Notes under the pieces: generated by a model | Databases searched by the model: none | What the model saw: only the letters and a program-made list of their open reading frames with translations | What the model was told of the DNA's origin: nothing | Program-made: the position numbers and the translations under genes | Part shown: one piece after another, positions 29,811-37,228 of the stretch | Layout: each line of letters starts with the position of its first letter | How positions within the stretch are numbered: position 1 is the stretch's first letter | NCBI RefSeq assembly: GCF_958439165.1 | Contig: NZ_OY288134.1 | Coordinates: forward strand, 1-64,000 | DNA: 64,000 nt | From: an uncultured Hydrogenophaga sp. | GTDB taxonomy: Bacteria > Pseudomonadota > Gammaproteobacteria > Burkholderiales > Burkholderiaceae_C | Direction of reading: 5' to 3'

Positions 29811-31373
29811 ATGAAACCCGCCGGACCTCGCCGCATCTGCCCGGACCAGCCGGAATGGCTCCACGGGGTCGAGGCCAGCCGCCAGATCGAGACGCGCGCA
29901 CTGGCCGGGCAACCGGCCGGCACGCTGATGGCGCTGGCGGGCGCTTCCGTCGCCCGGACCCTGCGGGCCTGGCAGCCCCATGCCCGGCGCATCGACGTGA
30001 TCTGCGGGCCAGGAAACAACGGGGGGGACGGCCTGGTCGCGGCCACCGAACTCCACCGCCATCTGCACGAGGTCGGGGGCGGCAGGGTCCGTGCCTGGCT
30101 TCATCTTCCGGCCGGGCGATCACTGCCCGACGACGCAGCCAGTGCACTGCAGCGCGCCAAGGCCGCGGGTGTGACCGTGGCCGCCATCGAACAGGCCGCC
30201 GACGGATCATGGCCCTGGAGCCCCGGGGCCGATGTGCTCATCGACGCACTGCTCGGACTCGGCTCGCGTCCGCTCACCACGGGCCCGACCGCCGCCATCG
30301 CTGCAGCATTGGCAGCAGCCCCGCAACCCGTCCTGTGTGTGGACACGCCGTCCGGGCTGGACCCTGACACCGGCAGCTGGCCGGGCGCATGGCCGACCAC
30401 CACCGGGTTGCGGGCCACCTTGTCGCTCCTGACCCTCAAACCGGGACTCCTCACCGGCCACGGACGTGATCTGGCGGGCGACGTCTGGCTGGACCGGCTT
30501 GGCATCGATGGTGTCGGCGAATACCTCGCCAGCGGCCTGTGGGGTGGTTGGGCTCCGGCCGCGACCGACAAATCCGATGATCCGCACGCTGCCCACAAGG
30601 GCAGCTATGGCGATGTGGCGGTGATGCCAGGGCAATCGATCCGCGAGGGTGGACATGGCATGGCCGGCGCCGCTGCGCTGGCAGCCCGGGCGGCTTTGCA
30701 TGCAGGCGCCGGTCGGGTCTATCTGGGCGTCCCGGATTCGTCCGCCACGCCGGAATGGGATGCGGCCTGGCCCGAGCTGATGCTCAGGCATCCAGAGTCC
30801 GTCGTCGAGCCCGGGTTCCTGTCGGGCGTGACCGTGGTGGCGGGATGCGGTGGCGGATCGGCCATCGCCGCCCTGCTGCAGCCCATCATCGAGCACGCAG
30901 CGCTGCTGGTGCTGGACGCTGACGGCCTGAACGCCGTCGCTGCCGATCCGGCCCTGAGGCCCATGCTGCGGAGCCGCGGCTGGCAGCGCACCGTGATCAC
31001 ACCGCACCCGCTGGAGGCCGCCCGGCTGCTGGGCTGCAGCACCCAGCAGGTGATGGCCGACCGGATGGGAGCCGCCTGCGGACTGGCCCGGCTGCTGCAG
31101 GTGGTGTGTGTTCTGAAAGGGGCTGGAACCGTGGTCGCGGCGCCCGAGGGCCTGCCCTGGATCAACGGCACCGGCAATGCCCGGCTGGCCACAGCAGGCA
31201 CAGGCGACGTGCTGGCCGGTCTGCTCGGCGCCGCCGTGGCGCGAAGACCAGCATCCTTGCTGGACCAGGTGCGGCGGGCCGTGCATCTTCACGGCCGACT
31301 TGCCGATGTCTGGGACCCCGGCGCCGGCAACCTGACGGCGGGAGCGCTGGCTGCCAGGGTCCGTCCGGTCTGA
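29811..31373 (+). CDS. nnr: Bifunctional NAD(P)H-hydrate epimerase / ADP-dependent NAD(P)H-hydrate dehydratase
   Basis: Repairs damaged NAD(P)H hydrates. The 520-residue protein has an N-terminal YjeF_N epimerase domain (about 1-220; VICGPGNNGGDGLVAATEL, then DALLGLGSRPLTTG and VDTPSGLDPDTG). The C-terminal ribokinase-like dehydratase domain (about 245-515) has HKGSYGDVAVMPG, VLDADGLNAVA, TPHPLEAARLLG and NARLATAGTGDVLAGLLGA. ATG 29811 was chosen; a longer frame exists but runs into the previous gene. Confidence 0.93.
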   Translation: MKPAGPRRICPDQPEWLHGVEASRQIETRALAGQPAGTLMALAGASVARTLRAWQPHARRIDVICGPGNNGGDGLVAATELHRHLHEVGGGRVRAWLHLPAGRSLPDDAASALQRAKAAGVTVAAIEQAADGSWPWSPGADVLIDALLGLGSRPLTTGPTAAIAAALAAAPQPVLCVDTPSGLDPDTGSWPGAWPTTTGLRATLSLLTLKPGLLTGHGRDLAGDVWLDRLGIDGVGEYLASGLWGGWAPAATDKSDDPHAAHKGSYGDVAVMPGQSIREGGHGMAGAAALAARAALHAGAGRVYLGVPDSSATPEWDAAWPELMLRHPESVVEPGFLSGVTVVAGCGGGSAIAALLQPIIEHAALLVLDADGLNAVAADPALRPMLRSRGWQRTVITPHPLEAARLLGCSTQQVMADRMGAACGLARLLQVVCVLKGAGTVVAAPEGLPWINGTGNARLATAGTGDVLAGLLGAAVARRPASLLDQVRRAVHLHGRLADVWDPGAGNLTAGALAARVRPV

Positions 31374-31395
31374 GACCCGGGTTCGGTCCCGGCCC

Positions 31396-31941
31396 TCAGC
31401 CGATGACCATCAGCCCGACCTGCAGCAGCACGATCAGCAGCAGCACCGACAGATCGACCCCGCCCACCAGCGGCACCACACGACGGATCGGGCGCAACAG
31501 TGGCGACAGCAGCCGGTCGAGCATGCCCATCACCGGCGACTGCTGCTGCACCCAGCTGAGGATCGCATAGACGATCAACAGCACCATCAGCCCCTGCAGG
31601 ATGGTGCGCAGCACGAACACGCCGGACATCAGGGGAACGGCCACCAGCCAGTCCGGTTGCTCGAACAGGGCACCGCCCTGCAGCAGCAGCAGGGTCAGCA
31701 GCGTGTGCAGCAATGCGAGCAGTTCGGCTGCCACCAGACTGCCCCAGTCGATGCGCGACTGCGCCAGGGCCCTGGGGAGGATCCTGCGGACGGGCTTGAC
31801 CACCCAGTCGGTGATGGCCATGACGAAACGACCCGGCTGGACCGACATCTGGACCCGCTGCAGGTTCATCCAGGCCCGCAGCAGGGCCGCAGCCACCAGG
31901 AAGAAGAACAGGGTGTCGAGCAGAAACAGAACGATGCGCAT
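31396..31941 (-). CDS. YggT family membrane protein
   Basis: 181-residue inner-membrane protein with two copies of a YggT-like unit. Hydrophobic helices lie near residues 1-22, 60-80, 95-120 and 155-180. Each unit carries the motif of an amphipathic helix ending in PVRRILP and PIRRVVPLVGG. The family is linked to membrane integrity and osmotic stress and, in some bacteria, to cell division; no enzymatic role is known. ATG 31941 begins the first helix. It lies just downstream of rnr (25-base gap). Confidence 0.85.
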   Translation of the reverse strand: MRIVLFLLDTLFFFLVAAALLRAWMNLQRVQMSVQPGRFVMAITDWVVKPVRRILPRALAQSRIDWGSLVAAELLALLHTLLTLLLLQGGALFEQPDWLVAVPLMSGVFVLRTILQGLMVLLIVYAILSWVQQQSPVMGMLDRLLSPLLRPIRRVVPLVGGVDLSVLLLIVLLQVGLMVIG

Positions 31942-31966
31942 GGTCCGAGTGTAGAGGGGCCGCCGA

Positions 31967-34195
31967 TCAGCCCCGGCGTCCCTTGCGCTGTTTGCCTGCG
32001 GCACCCGATGGACCCGCCTTCTTGCTGGCTGCCTTGCGCACGGCGGCCTTCACGTCGGTGACCGGGGATCTTTCGTTCCTGCGGGCCTTTCTCTCGCGGC
32101 CGGCGGCGGCATCCGTTCCAGCCTTCTCGCGCATGGCCCGGCCGACCAGGTCGTCATCGGGAGTGACCAGGCGGAAGTCGATGCGGCGGCCATCCAGGTC
32201 GACCCGGCTCACCTGCACATCCACCCGGGTGCCCAGCGCATACCGGATGCCGGTGCGTTCGCCCCGCAGCTCCTGGCGGGCCTCGTCGAATCGGAAGTAC
32301 TCGCCCCCCAGCTCGGTGATGTGGACCAGCCCTTCGACGTACATCGCATCGAGCGTGACGAACAGGCCGAAGCTGGTGACAGACGACACCACGCCACTGA
32401 ACTCTTCGCCCAGGTGCTCGCGCATGTACTTGCACTTCAGCCACGCCTCCACGTCACGGCTGGCCTCGTCGGCACGGCGCTCGTTGGCGCTGCAGTGCAG
32501 GCCGGCGGCCTGCCAGGCCAGCGTGTCGGCAGGCAGCTTGCGCGGCGGCTCCTCGGAAGGACGGGCACGACTGGCCAGCCGCTTGCTCAGCTTGGCATGG
32601 GCCTCGCCCGGGGTCGGCAGCGCAGGCAGCTGGTACCGGCGCTGGCTCAGGATCGCCTTGATCACGCGGTGCACCAGCAGGTCCGGATAGCGCCGGATCG
32701 GGCTGGTGAAATGGGTGTAGGCCTCGAAGGCCAGCCCGAAGTGGCCGCTGTTCACCGGGGTGTAGATGGCCTGCTGCATCGAGCGCAGCAGCATCGTGTG
32801 GATCTGTTGCGACTCCGGACGGTCCTTGGTGGCAGCGGCAATCTGCTGGAACTCCATCGGCTTGGGGTTGTCGGTGATCGTCTGCTGCACCCCCATGGCC
32901 TTGAGGTAGTTGCGCAGGATCTCCTGCTTCTCGGGCGTCGGGCCTTCGTGCACCCGGAACAGCCCGGTGTGCTTGCCCTGCTCGATGAACTCGGCCGAAC
33001 AGACGTTGGCCGCCAGCATGGCCTCCTCGATCAGCTTGTGGGCGTCGTTGCGGGTGCGGGGCACGATGCGCTCGATACGCCCGGACTCGTCGCACACGAT
33101 CTGGGTTTCCACCGTCTCGAAATCCACCGCACCGCGGGCCTGGCGAGCAAGCAGCAGCGCGCGGTAGACGTCGTGCAGATTCAGCAGGTAAGGTACCAGC
33201 GGCTTGCGGGCCTGGGCCTCCGGACCGCGCGTGTTCTGCAGAATGGACGCCACCTCGGTGTAGGTGAAACGCGCATGGCTGAACATGACCGCCGGGTAGA
33301 ACTGGTAGGCGTGGATCTCGCCCTTGGCGTTGATCAGCATGTCGCACACCATGCACAGGCGCTCCACGCCCGGGTTGAGCGAACACAGCCCGTTGGAGAG
33401 CTTCTCCGGCAGCATCGGGATGACACGTCGCGGAAAGTACACCGAGGTGGCCCGCTCGTAAGCATCCACGTCGATGGCCGACCCGGTGTCCACGTAGTGG
33501 CTCACGTCCGCGATGGCCACCAGCAGGCGCCAGCCCTTGGCGCGGCCGACCTTGGCCGGCTCGCAATAGACCGCGTCATCGAAATCGCGGGCATCTTCAC
33601 CATCGATGGTGACCAGGGGAACATCGCGCAGATCGACGCGGTGTTTGAGGTCGGCAGCGCGCACATGGTCCGGCAACGAACGGGCCTGGGCCAGCGCAGC
33701 TTCCGAGAAGGCATGCGGCACGCCGTACTTGCGCACCGCGATCTCGATTTCCATGCCCGGGTCGTCGATCTCGCCCAGCACCTCCTTGATGCGGCCGACC
33801 GGCTGGCCGTACAGCGCCGGCGGCTCGGTCAGTTCGACCACCACCACCTGGCCCGGCTTGGCCGAACCGGTCGCCCCTTTGGGGATCAGTACGTCCTGGC
33901 CATAGCGCTTGTCTTCCGGTGCCACCAGCCAGACGCCGCTTTCCTGCAGCAGGCGACCGATGATGGGCGTGTCGGATCGCTCCAGGATTTCGGTCACCCG
34001 TCCTTCAGGGCGACCCTTGCGGTCCAGGCGCACGATGCGGGCCTTGACGCGGTCCTTGTGGAGCACCGCCCGCATTTCATTGGAGGGGAGATAGATGTCG
34101 GCCTGTCCATCGTCCCGGATCACGAAGCCGTGTCCATCGCGATGACCCGAGACGACACCTTCGAATTCGGCCAGCAGGCTGTTTTTTTCGTTCAC
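31967..34195 (-). CDS. rnr: Ribonuclease R (3'-5' exoribonuclease), short N-terminus
   Basis: Processive exonuclease degrading structured RNA. Cold-shock OB domains come first (GVVSGHRDGHGFVIRDDGQADIYLP region). The RNB catalytic domain has TIDGEDARDFDDAVYCE, with the metal-binding aspartates, and ends YTHFTSPIRRYPDLLVHR. The S1 domain has FSGVVSSVTSFGLFVTLDA, and a Lys/Arg-rich tail follows. The frame is open up into tRNA-Leu, but that start is implausible. I chose GTG 34195 (742 residues); TTG 34210 is an alternative and neither has a clear ribosome site. Either way the N-terminal helix-turn-helix domain of typical RNase R (about 80 residues) is absent. Confidence 0.9.
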   Translation of the reverse strand: MNEKNSLLAEFEGVVSGHRDGHGFVIRDDGQADIYLPSNEMRAVLHKDRVKARIVRLDRKGRPEGRVTEILERSDTPIIGRLLQESGVWLVAPEDKRYGQDVLIPKGATGSAKPGQVVVVELTEPPALYGQPVGRIKEVLGEIDDPGMEIEIAVRKYGVPHAFSEAALAQARSLPDHVRAADLKHRVDLRDVPLVTIDGEDARDFDDAVYCEPAKVGRAKGWRLLVAIADVSHYVDTGSAIDVDAYERATSVYFPRRVIPMLPEKLSNGLCSLNPGVERLCMVCDMLINAKGEIHAYQFYPAVMFSHARFTYTEVASILQNTRGPEAQARKPLVPYLLNLHDVYRALLLARQARGAVDFETVETQIVCDESGRIERIVPRTRNDAHKLIEEAMLAANVCSAEFIEQGKHTGLFRVHEGPTPEKQEILRNYLKAMGVQQTITDNPKPMEFQQIAAATKDRPESQQIHTMLLRSMQQAIYTPVNSGHFGLAFEAYTHFTSPIRRYPDLLVHRVIKAILSQRRYQLPALPTPGEAHAKLSKRLASRARPSEEPPRKLPADTLAWQAAGLHCSANERRADEASRDVEAWLKCKYMREHLGEEFSGVVSSVTSFGLFVTLDAMYVEGLVHITELGGEYFRFDEARQELRGERTGIRYALGTRVDVQVSRVDLDGRRIDFRLVTPDDDLVGRAMREKAGTDAAAGRERKARRNERSPVTDVKAAVRKAASKKAGPSGAAGKQRKGRRG

Positions 34196-34199
34196 TGTT

Positions 34200-34227
34200 T
34201 TGTCGATCAATTTTTTGATGCTATACT
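34200..34227 (+). promoter_or_regulatory. Promoter of tRNA-Leu, overlapping the rnr start region
   Basis: TTGTCG (34200-34205) and TATACT (34222-34227) with a 16-base spacer. Transcription would start near 34234, about 11 bases before the tRNA. The divergent rnr reading frame begins within or just beside this promoter. Confidence 0.6.
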
Positions 34228-34244
34228 TGCGGTCTTCCTGAGAT

Positions 34245-34329
<85 letters not shown>

Positions 34330-34334
34330 ATCAT

Positions 34335-34372
34335 AAAGGTCAGCAAACGCAAGTTTGCTGGCCTTTTTCTTT
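34335..34372 (+). terminator. Intrinsic terminator of tRNA-Leu
   Basis: GGTCAGCAAAC and GTTTGCTGGCC form an 11-bp stem (one G-T pair) with a GCAA loop, followed by TTTTTCTTT. It is strong and placed directly after the tRNA. Confidence 0.88.
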
Positions 34373-34457
34373 GCCGTGATGACAACGCGCAGAGCGCAGT
34401 CCGACACGGCAACGCCCACGCGGACCACAGGTCCGCTAGGGGCGCAGAGACAGTCCT

Positions 34458-35843
34458 TCAAATCGGGACCGCCAGAAGGTCGTGCCCTTCAGCGGCAACC
34501 ACGCGAGCCCGCGTGAACTCCCCGACCTTCAGGGTCTTGCTGATCTTCTCGGGCGGCAACAGCCGCACCAGGCCGTCGATCTCGGGCGCATCAGCATAGC
34601 TGCGACCCACGCCACCCTTCTTGCCGAGCCCGGGCGCCGAGTCCACCAGCACCTGCAGGGTGGCGCCCACACGGCGGCGCAGTCGGTCGGCCGAGACCCG
34701 TTCAGCCACCGCCATGAAGCGGGCGCGGCGCTCCTCGCGCAGAGCATCGGGTACCGGATCAGCCAGCATATTGGCGGCAGCGCCTTCCACCGGCGAATAC
34801 GCAAAACAGCCGGCGCGGTCGATCTGTGCCTCCTGGACGAAATCGAGCAGGTGCTGGAACTCGGCCTCGGTCTCGCCGGGAAAACCGGCGATGAAGGTGC
34901 TGCGAACCACGATCTCGGGGCAGATCTCGCGCCACCGCGCGATGCGCTCCAGGTTGCGCTCACCGCTGGCTGGCCGTTTCATGCGCTTGAGCACATCCGG
35001 GTGGCTGTGCTGAAGGGGCACATCCAGATAGGGAAGGACAAGGCCTTCGGCCATGAGTGGAATGATGTCGTCCACATGGGGGTACGGATACACATAGTGC
35101 AGCCGGACCCAGGCACCGTAGCCCTTGGCCAGCTCGCCCAGCGTGCGAACCAGATCGAACAGGCGGGCCTTCACCGGCTTGCCATCCCAGAAGCCGGTGC
35201 GGTACTGCACATCCACGCCGTAGGCAGAGGTGTCCTGGCTCACCACCAGCAACTCCTTCACGCCGGCCTCGAACAGCTTGCGCGCCTCGGTCAGAACGTC
35301 ACCGATGGGCCGGCTGACCAGATCGCCGCGCATGCTCGGGATGATGCAGAAGGTGCAGCGGTGATTGCAGCCCTCGCTGATCTTGAGATACGCGTAATGG
35401 CGCGGGGTCAGCTTGATGCCCTGCGGCGGCACCAGATCCACGAAGGGATCATGCGGCTTGGGCAGGTGGGTGTGCACCGCTTCCATCACCTCGTGGGTGG
35501 CGTGCGGGCCAGTCACGGCCAGCACGCTCGGGTGCATCTGACGCACCAGATTGCCGCCGCCCTCGCCTTCGCGCGCGCCGAGGCAGCCGGTCACGATGAC
35601 CTTGCCGTTCTCGGCCAGGGCCTCCCCGATCGTGTCCAGGCTCTCGCGCACGGCATCGTCGATAAAGCCGCAGGTGTTGACGATCACCAGATCGGCGCCG
35701 GCGAATGTCTTGGAAGTCTGGTATCCCTCTGCGCTGAGTTGCGTGAGGATCAGTTCGGAGTCGGTCAGTGCCTTGGGGCAGCCCAGGCTGACGAAGCCGA
35801 CCTTGGGCGCTGCGGCGCCGGGTGTCAGGGAGGTGTCGCTCAT
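34458..35843 (-). CDS. rimO: Ribosomal protein uS12 methylthiotransferase
   Basis: Radical-SAM enzyme that methylthiolates the conserved aspartate of ribosomal protein S12. The 461-residue product has an N-terminal UPF0004 domain with cluster cysteines in SLGCPK, VNTCGF and TGCLGAREG. The radical-SAM motif CNHRCTFC follows with IIPSMRGDLVSRP, and a C-terminal TRAM domain (about 395-461) begins near VGATLQVLVDSA. RimO rather than MiaB is indicated by GFVSLGCPKALTDSE and the S12-type spacing. It lies 37 bases after phaR on the same strand. Confidence 0.96.
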   Translation of the reverse strand: MSDTSLTPGAAAPKVGFVSLGCPKALTDSELILTQLSAEGYQTSKTFAGADLVIVNTCGFIDDAVRESLDTIGEALAENGKVIVTGCLGAREGEGGGNLVRQMHPSVLAVTGPHATHEVMEAVHTHLPKPHDPFVDLVPPQGIKLTPRHYAYLKISEGCNHRCTFCIIPSMRGDLVSRPIGDVLTEARKLFEAGVKELLVVSQDTSAYGVDVQYRTGFWDGKPVKARLFDLVRTLGELAKGYGAWVRLHYVYPYPHVDDIIPLMAEGLVLPYLDVPLQHSHPDVLKRMKRPASGERNLERIARWREICPEIVVRSTFIAGFPGETEAEFQHLLDFVQEAQIDRAGCFAYSPVEGAAANMLADPVPDALREERRARFMAVAERVSADRLRRRVGATLQVLVDSAPGLGKKGGVGRSYADAPEIDGLVRLLPPEKISKTLKVGEFTRARVVAAEGHDLLAVPI

Positions 35844-35880
35844 GGGCCCGATTGTCTCAGACCCTCACGAAGCCGGGCGC

Positions 35881-36420
35881 TCAGCGCTTCAGCCCGAAGG
35901 CGGCCAGCATCTGCTCGCTGTTCTTCTGCATCTGCTCCTGCATCTGGGTGAAGGCGCTGCGCGACTGCTCCAGGTAGCTGCCCATCATGCCCTGCATCAT
36001 GGGGGACTGGGTGTTCACAAACTGCTTCCAGGCCTCCGGGTTCATGCCGGACGACTGTTCGGCCATCTTGTGCTGCAGGTCCATGAAGATCTGGACGTTC
36101 TTTTCCAGGTACGAGCCCATGAAGTCCTGCATGGCATGTCCGTAGAAACGGATGATGTTGGCCAGCACCTGCTCGGTGAAGATGGGCACGCCCGCGGTCT
36201 CTTCTTCCAGGATGATCTGCAGCAGGATGCTGCGGGTGAGGTCTTCGTTGGTCTTGGCATCGCGCACCACGAACCGCTCGTTGTCCATCACCAGGGCCTT
36301 CACCTCGGCCAGTGTGATGTAGGACGACGTGTCGGTGTCGTACAGCCGGCGGTTGGGATACTTCTTGATCACCCGGACCGAGTCGGCAGGGCGGGCGGTG
36401 TCGGCCTTGGATTTGTGCAC
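35881..36420 (-). CDS. phaR: Polyhydroxyalkanoate synthesis regulator PhaR
   Basis: Repressor that binds both PHB granules and phasin promoters. The 179-residue product has the N-terminal PHB_acc_N DNA-binding domain (VIKKYPNRRLYDTDTSSYITL) and PHB accumulation regulatory repeats (FYGHAMQDFMGSYLEKNVQIF and MMGSYLEQSRSAF). The C-terminus is Met/Gln-rich. It implies that the organism makes polyhydroxybutyrate; phaC/phaA are not in the window, but 3-hydroxybutyrate dehydrogenase is about 4 kb away. Confidence 0.93.
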   Translation of the reverse strand: MHKSKADTARPADSVRVIKKYPNRRLYDTDTSSYITLAEVKALVMDNERFVVRDAKTNEDLTRSILLQIILEEETAGVPIFTEQVLANIIRFYGHAMQDFMGSYLEKNVQIFMDLQHKMAEQSSGMNPEAWKQFVNTQSPMMQGMMGSYLEQSRSAFTQMQEQMQKNSEQMLAAFGLKR

Positions 36421-36589
36421 TAGGAACTTTCAGGACGGGAACGGAACTTCGAAGGGTGCCGGTGGCAACATCGTCAGGAATTCTAGGAACCCCGCTTCGG
36501 GGAGTGTGCATGGGTTTTCCCTGTGCGACAACGCTCCCGGACCCGTTCGGCCAGAGGCCATCCCCCGACTCTGGGACATCCACTCGAGC

Positions 36590-37054
36590 ATGGAACGATT
36601 CAAACGCTGGCTGCCCGACCGCGATGCCGTCCGCAGCAACCGATGGCTGCGCTGGATGGGCCCTGCGCTGTACCACCCTGCCCTCTGGAGCCTGCGTCGC
36701 CGTGGCTTCGCGCTGGGCATGGCACTTGGCATCTTCTTCGGGTTGCTGATCCCGGTCGCACAGATACCGCTGAGTGCCTTCGCTGCCGTGATGCTGCGGG
36801 CCTACGTGCCGGCAGCGATCGCCAGCACGCTGGTGACGAATCCGGTGACGTTCGGGCCGGTGTATTTCGCGGCCTGGAAGCTCGGCGGCTGGATGCTGGG
36901 CGACGGTGCTTCGGGCGTGGGTGGACCACTTGTGGTGGGCCTGGCAACCATGGCCGTGTTGCTGTCGACGCTGACCTATGCGCTGGTGACAACCATCTGG
37001 CGCTGGCGTGTGTTGCGCAAACGGCGACTGCGGATGCCGCACACGGCAGCCTGA
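36590..37054 (+). CDS. DUF2062 membrane protein
   Basis: 154-residue protein with a basic N-terminus and three membrane helices (about residues 42-62, 67-92 and 108-138). The core ALGMALGIFFGLLIPVAQIP and ASTLVTNPVTFGPVYFAAW is typical of DUF2062 proteins, whose function is not established. ATG 36590 starts the conserved RFKRWLPDR region; the upstream open frame is probably not coding. The 169-base gap to phaR contains no other gene. Confidence 0.85.
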   Translation: MERFKRWLPDRDAVRSNRWLRWMGPALYHPALWSLRRRGFALGMALGIFFGLLIPVAQIPLSAFAAVMLRAYVPAAIASTLVTNPVTFGPVYFAAWKLGGWMLGDGASGVGGPLVVGLATMAVLLSTLTYALVTTIWRWRVLRKRRLRMPHTAA

Positions 37055-37089
37055 AAAGAAACAGGGCCTGACGTTACCGTCAGGCCCTG
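37055..37089 (-). terminator. Terminator of tRNA-Val(GAC), probably bidirectional
   Basis: CAGGGCCTGACG and CGTCAGGCCCTG form a perfect 12-bp stem around a 4-base loop (37062-37089). On the minus strand it is followed by TTTCTTTTC, serving the tRNA. The stem could also end the convergent DUF2062 transcript. Confidence 0.85.
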
Positions 37090-37108
37090 AGTGTTCCACA
37101 GTCGTGTG

Positions 37109-37185
37109 TGGTAGGCGCGATTGGACTCGAACCAACGACCCCCACCATGTCAAGGTGGTGCTCTAACCAGCTGAGCTACGCGCCT
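37109..37185 (-). tRNA. tRNA-Val (anticodon GAC)
   Basis: 77 nucleotides with encoded CCA. The acceptor AGGCGCG pairs with CGCGCCT. D-arm GCTCAGCTGGTTAGAGC, anticodon stem CCACC/GGTGG with loop TTGACAT and anticodon GAC, and T-arm GGTTCGAGTCC are all visible. It reads GUC/GUU. Confidence 0.95.
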
Positions 37186-37205
37186 GAAATCGTTGCAAGC
37201 CTCGC

Positions 37206-37214
37206 AGTATAGCA
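37206..37214 (-). promoter_or_regulatory. Extended -10 promoter of tRNA-Val(GAC)
   Basis: TGCTATACT on the minus strand lies about 21 bases before the tRNA 5' end and just after the relA stop. It would allow tRNA synthesis independent of relA transcription. Confidence 0.5.
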
Positions 37215-37228
37215 CGTCAAAAAGCGGG

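Noticed and set aside
36420..36495. Direct repeat CTAGGAAC flanking the phaR-DUF2062 gap
   Set aside because: Only 8 bases, two copies about 64 bases apart, no symmetry. It could be chance and does not look like an attachment site or transposon target duplication.
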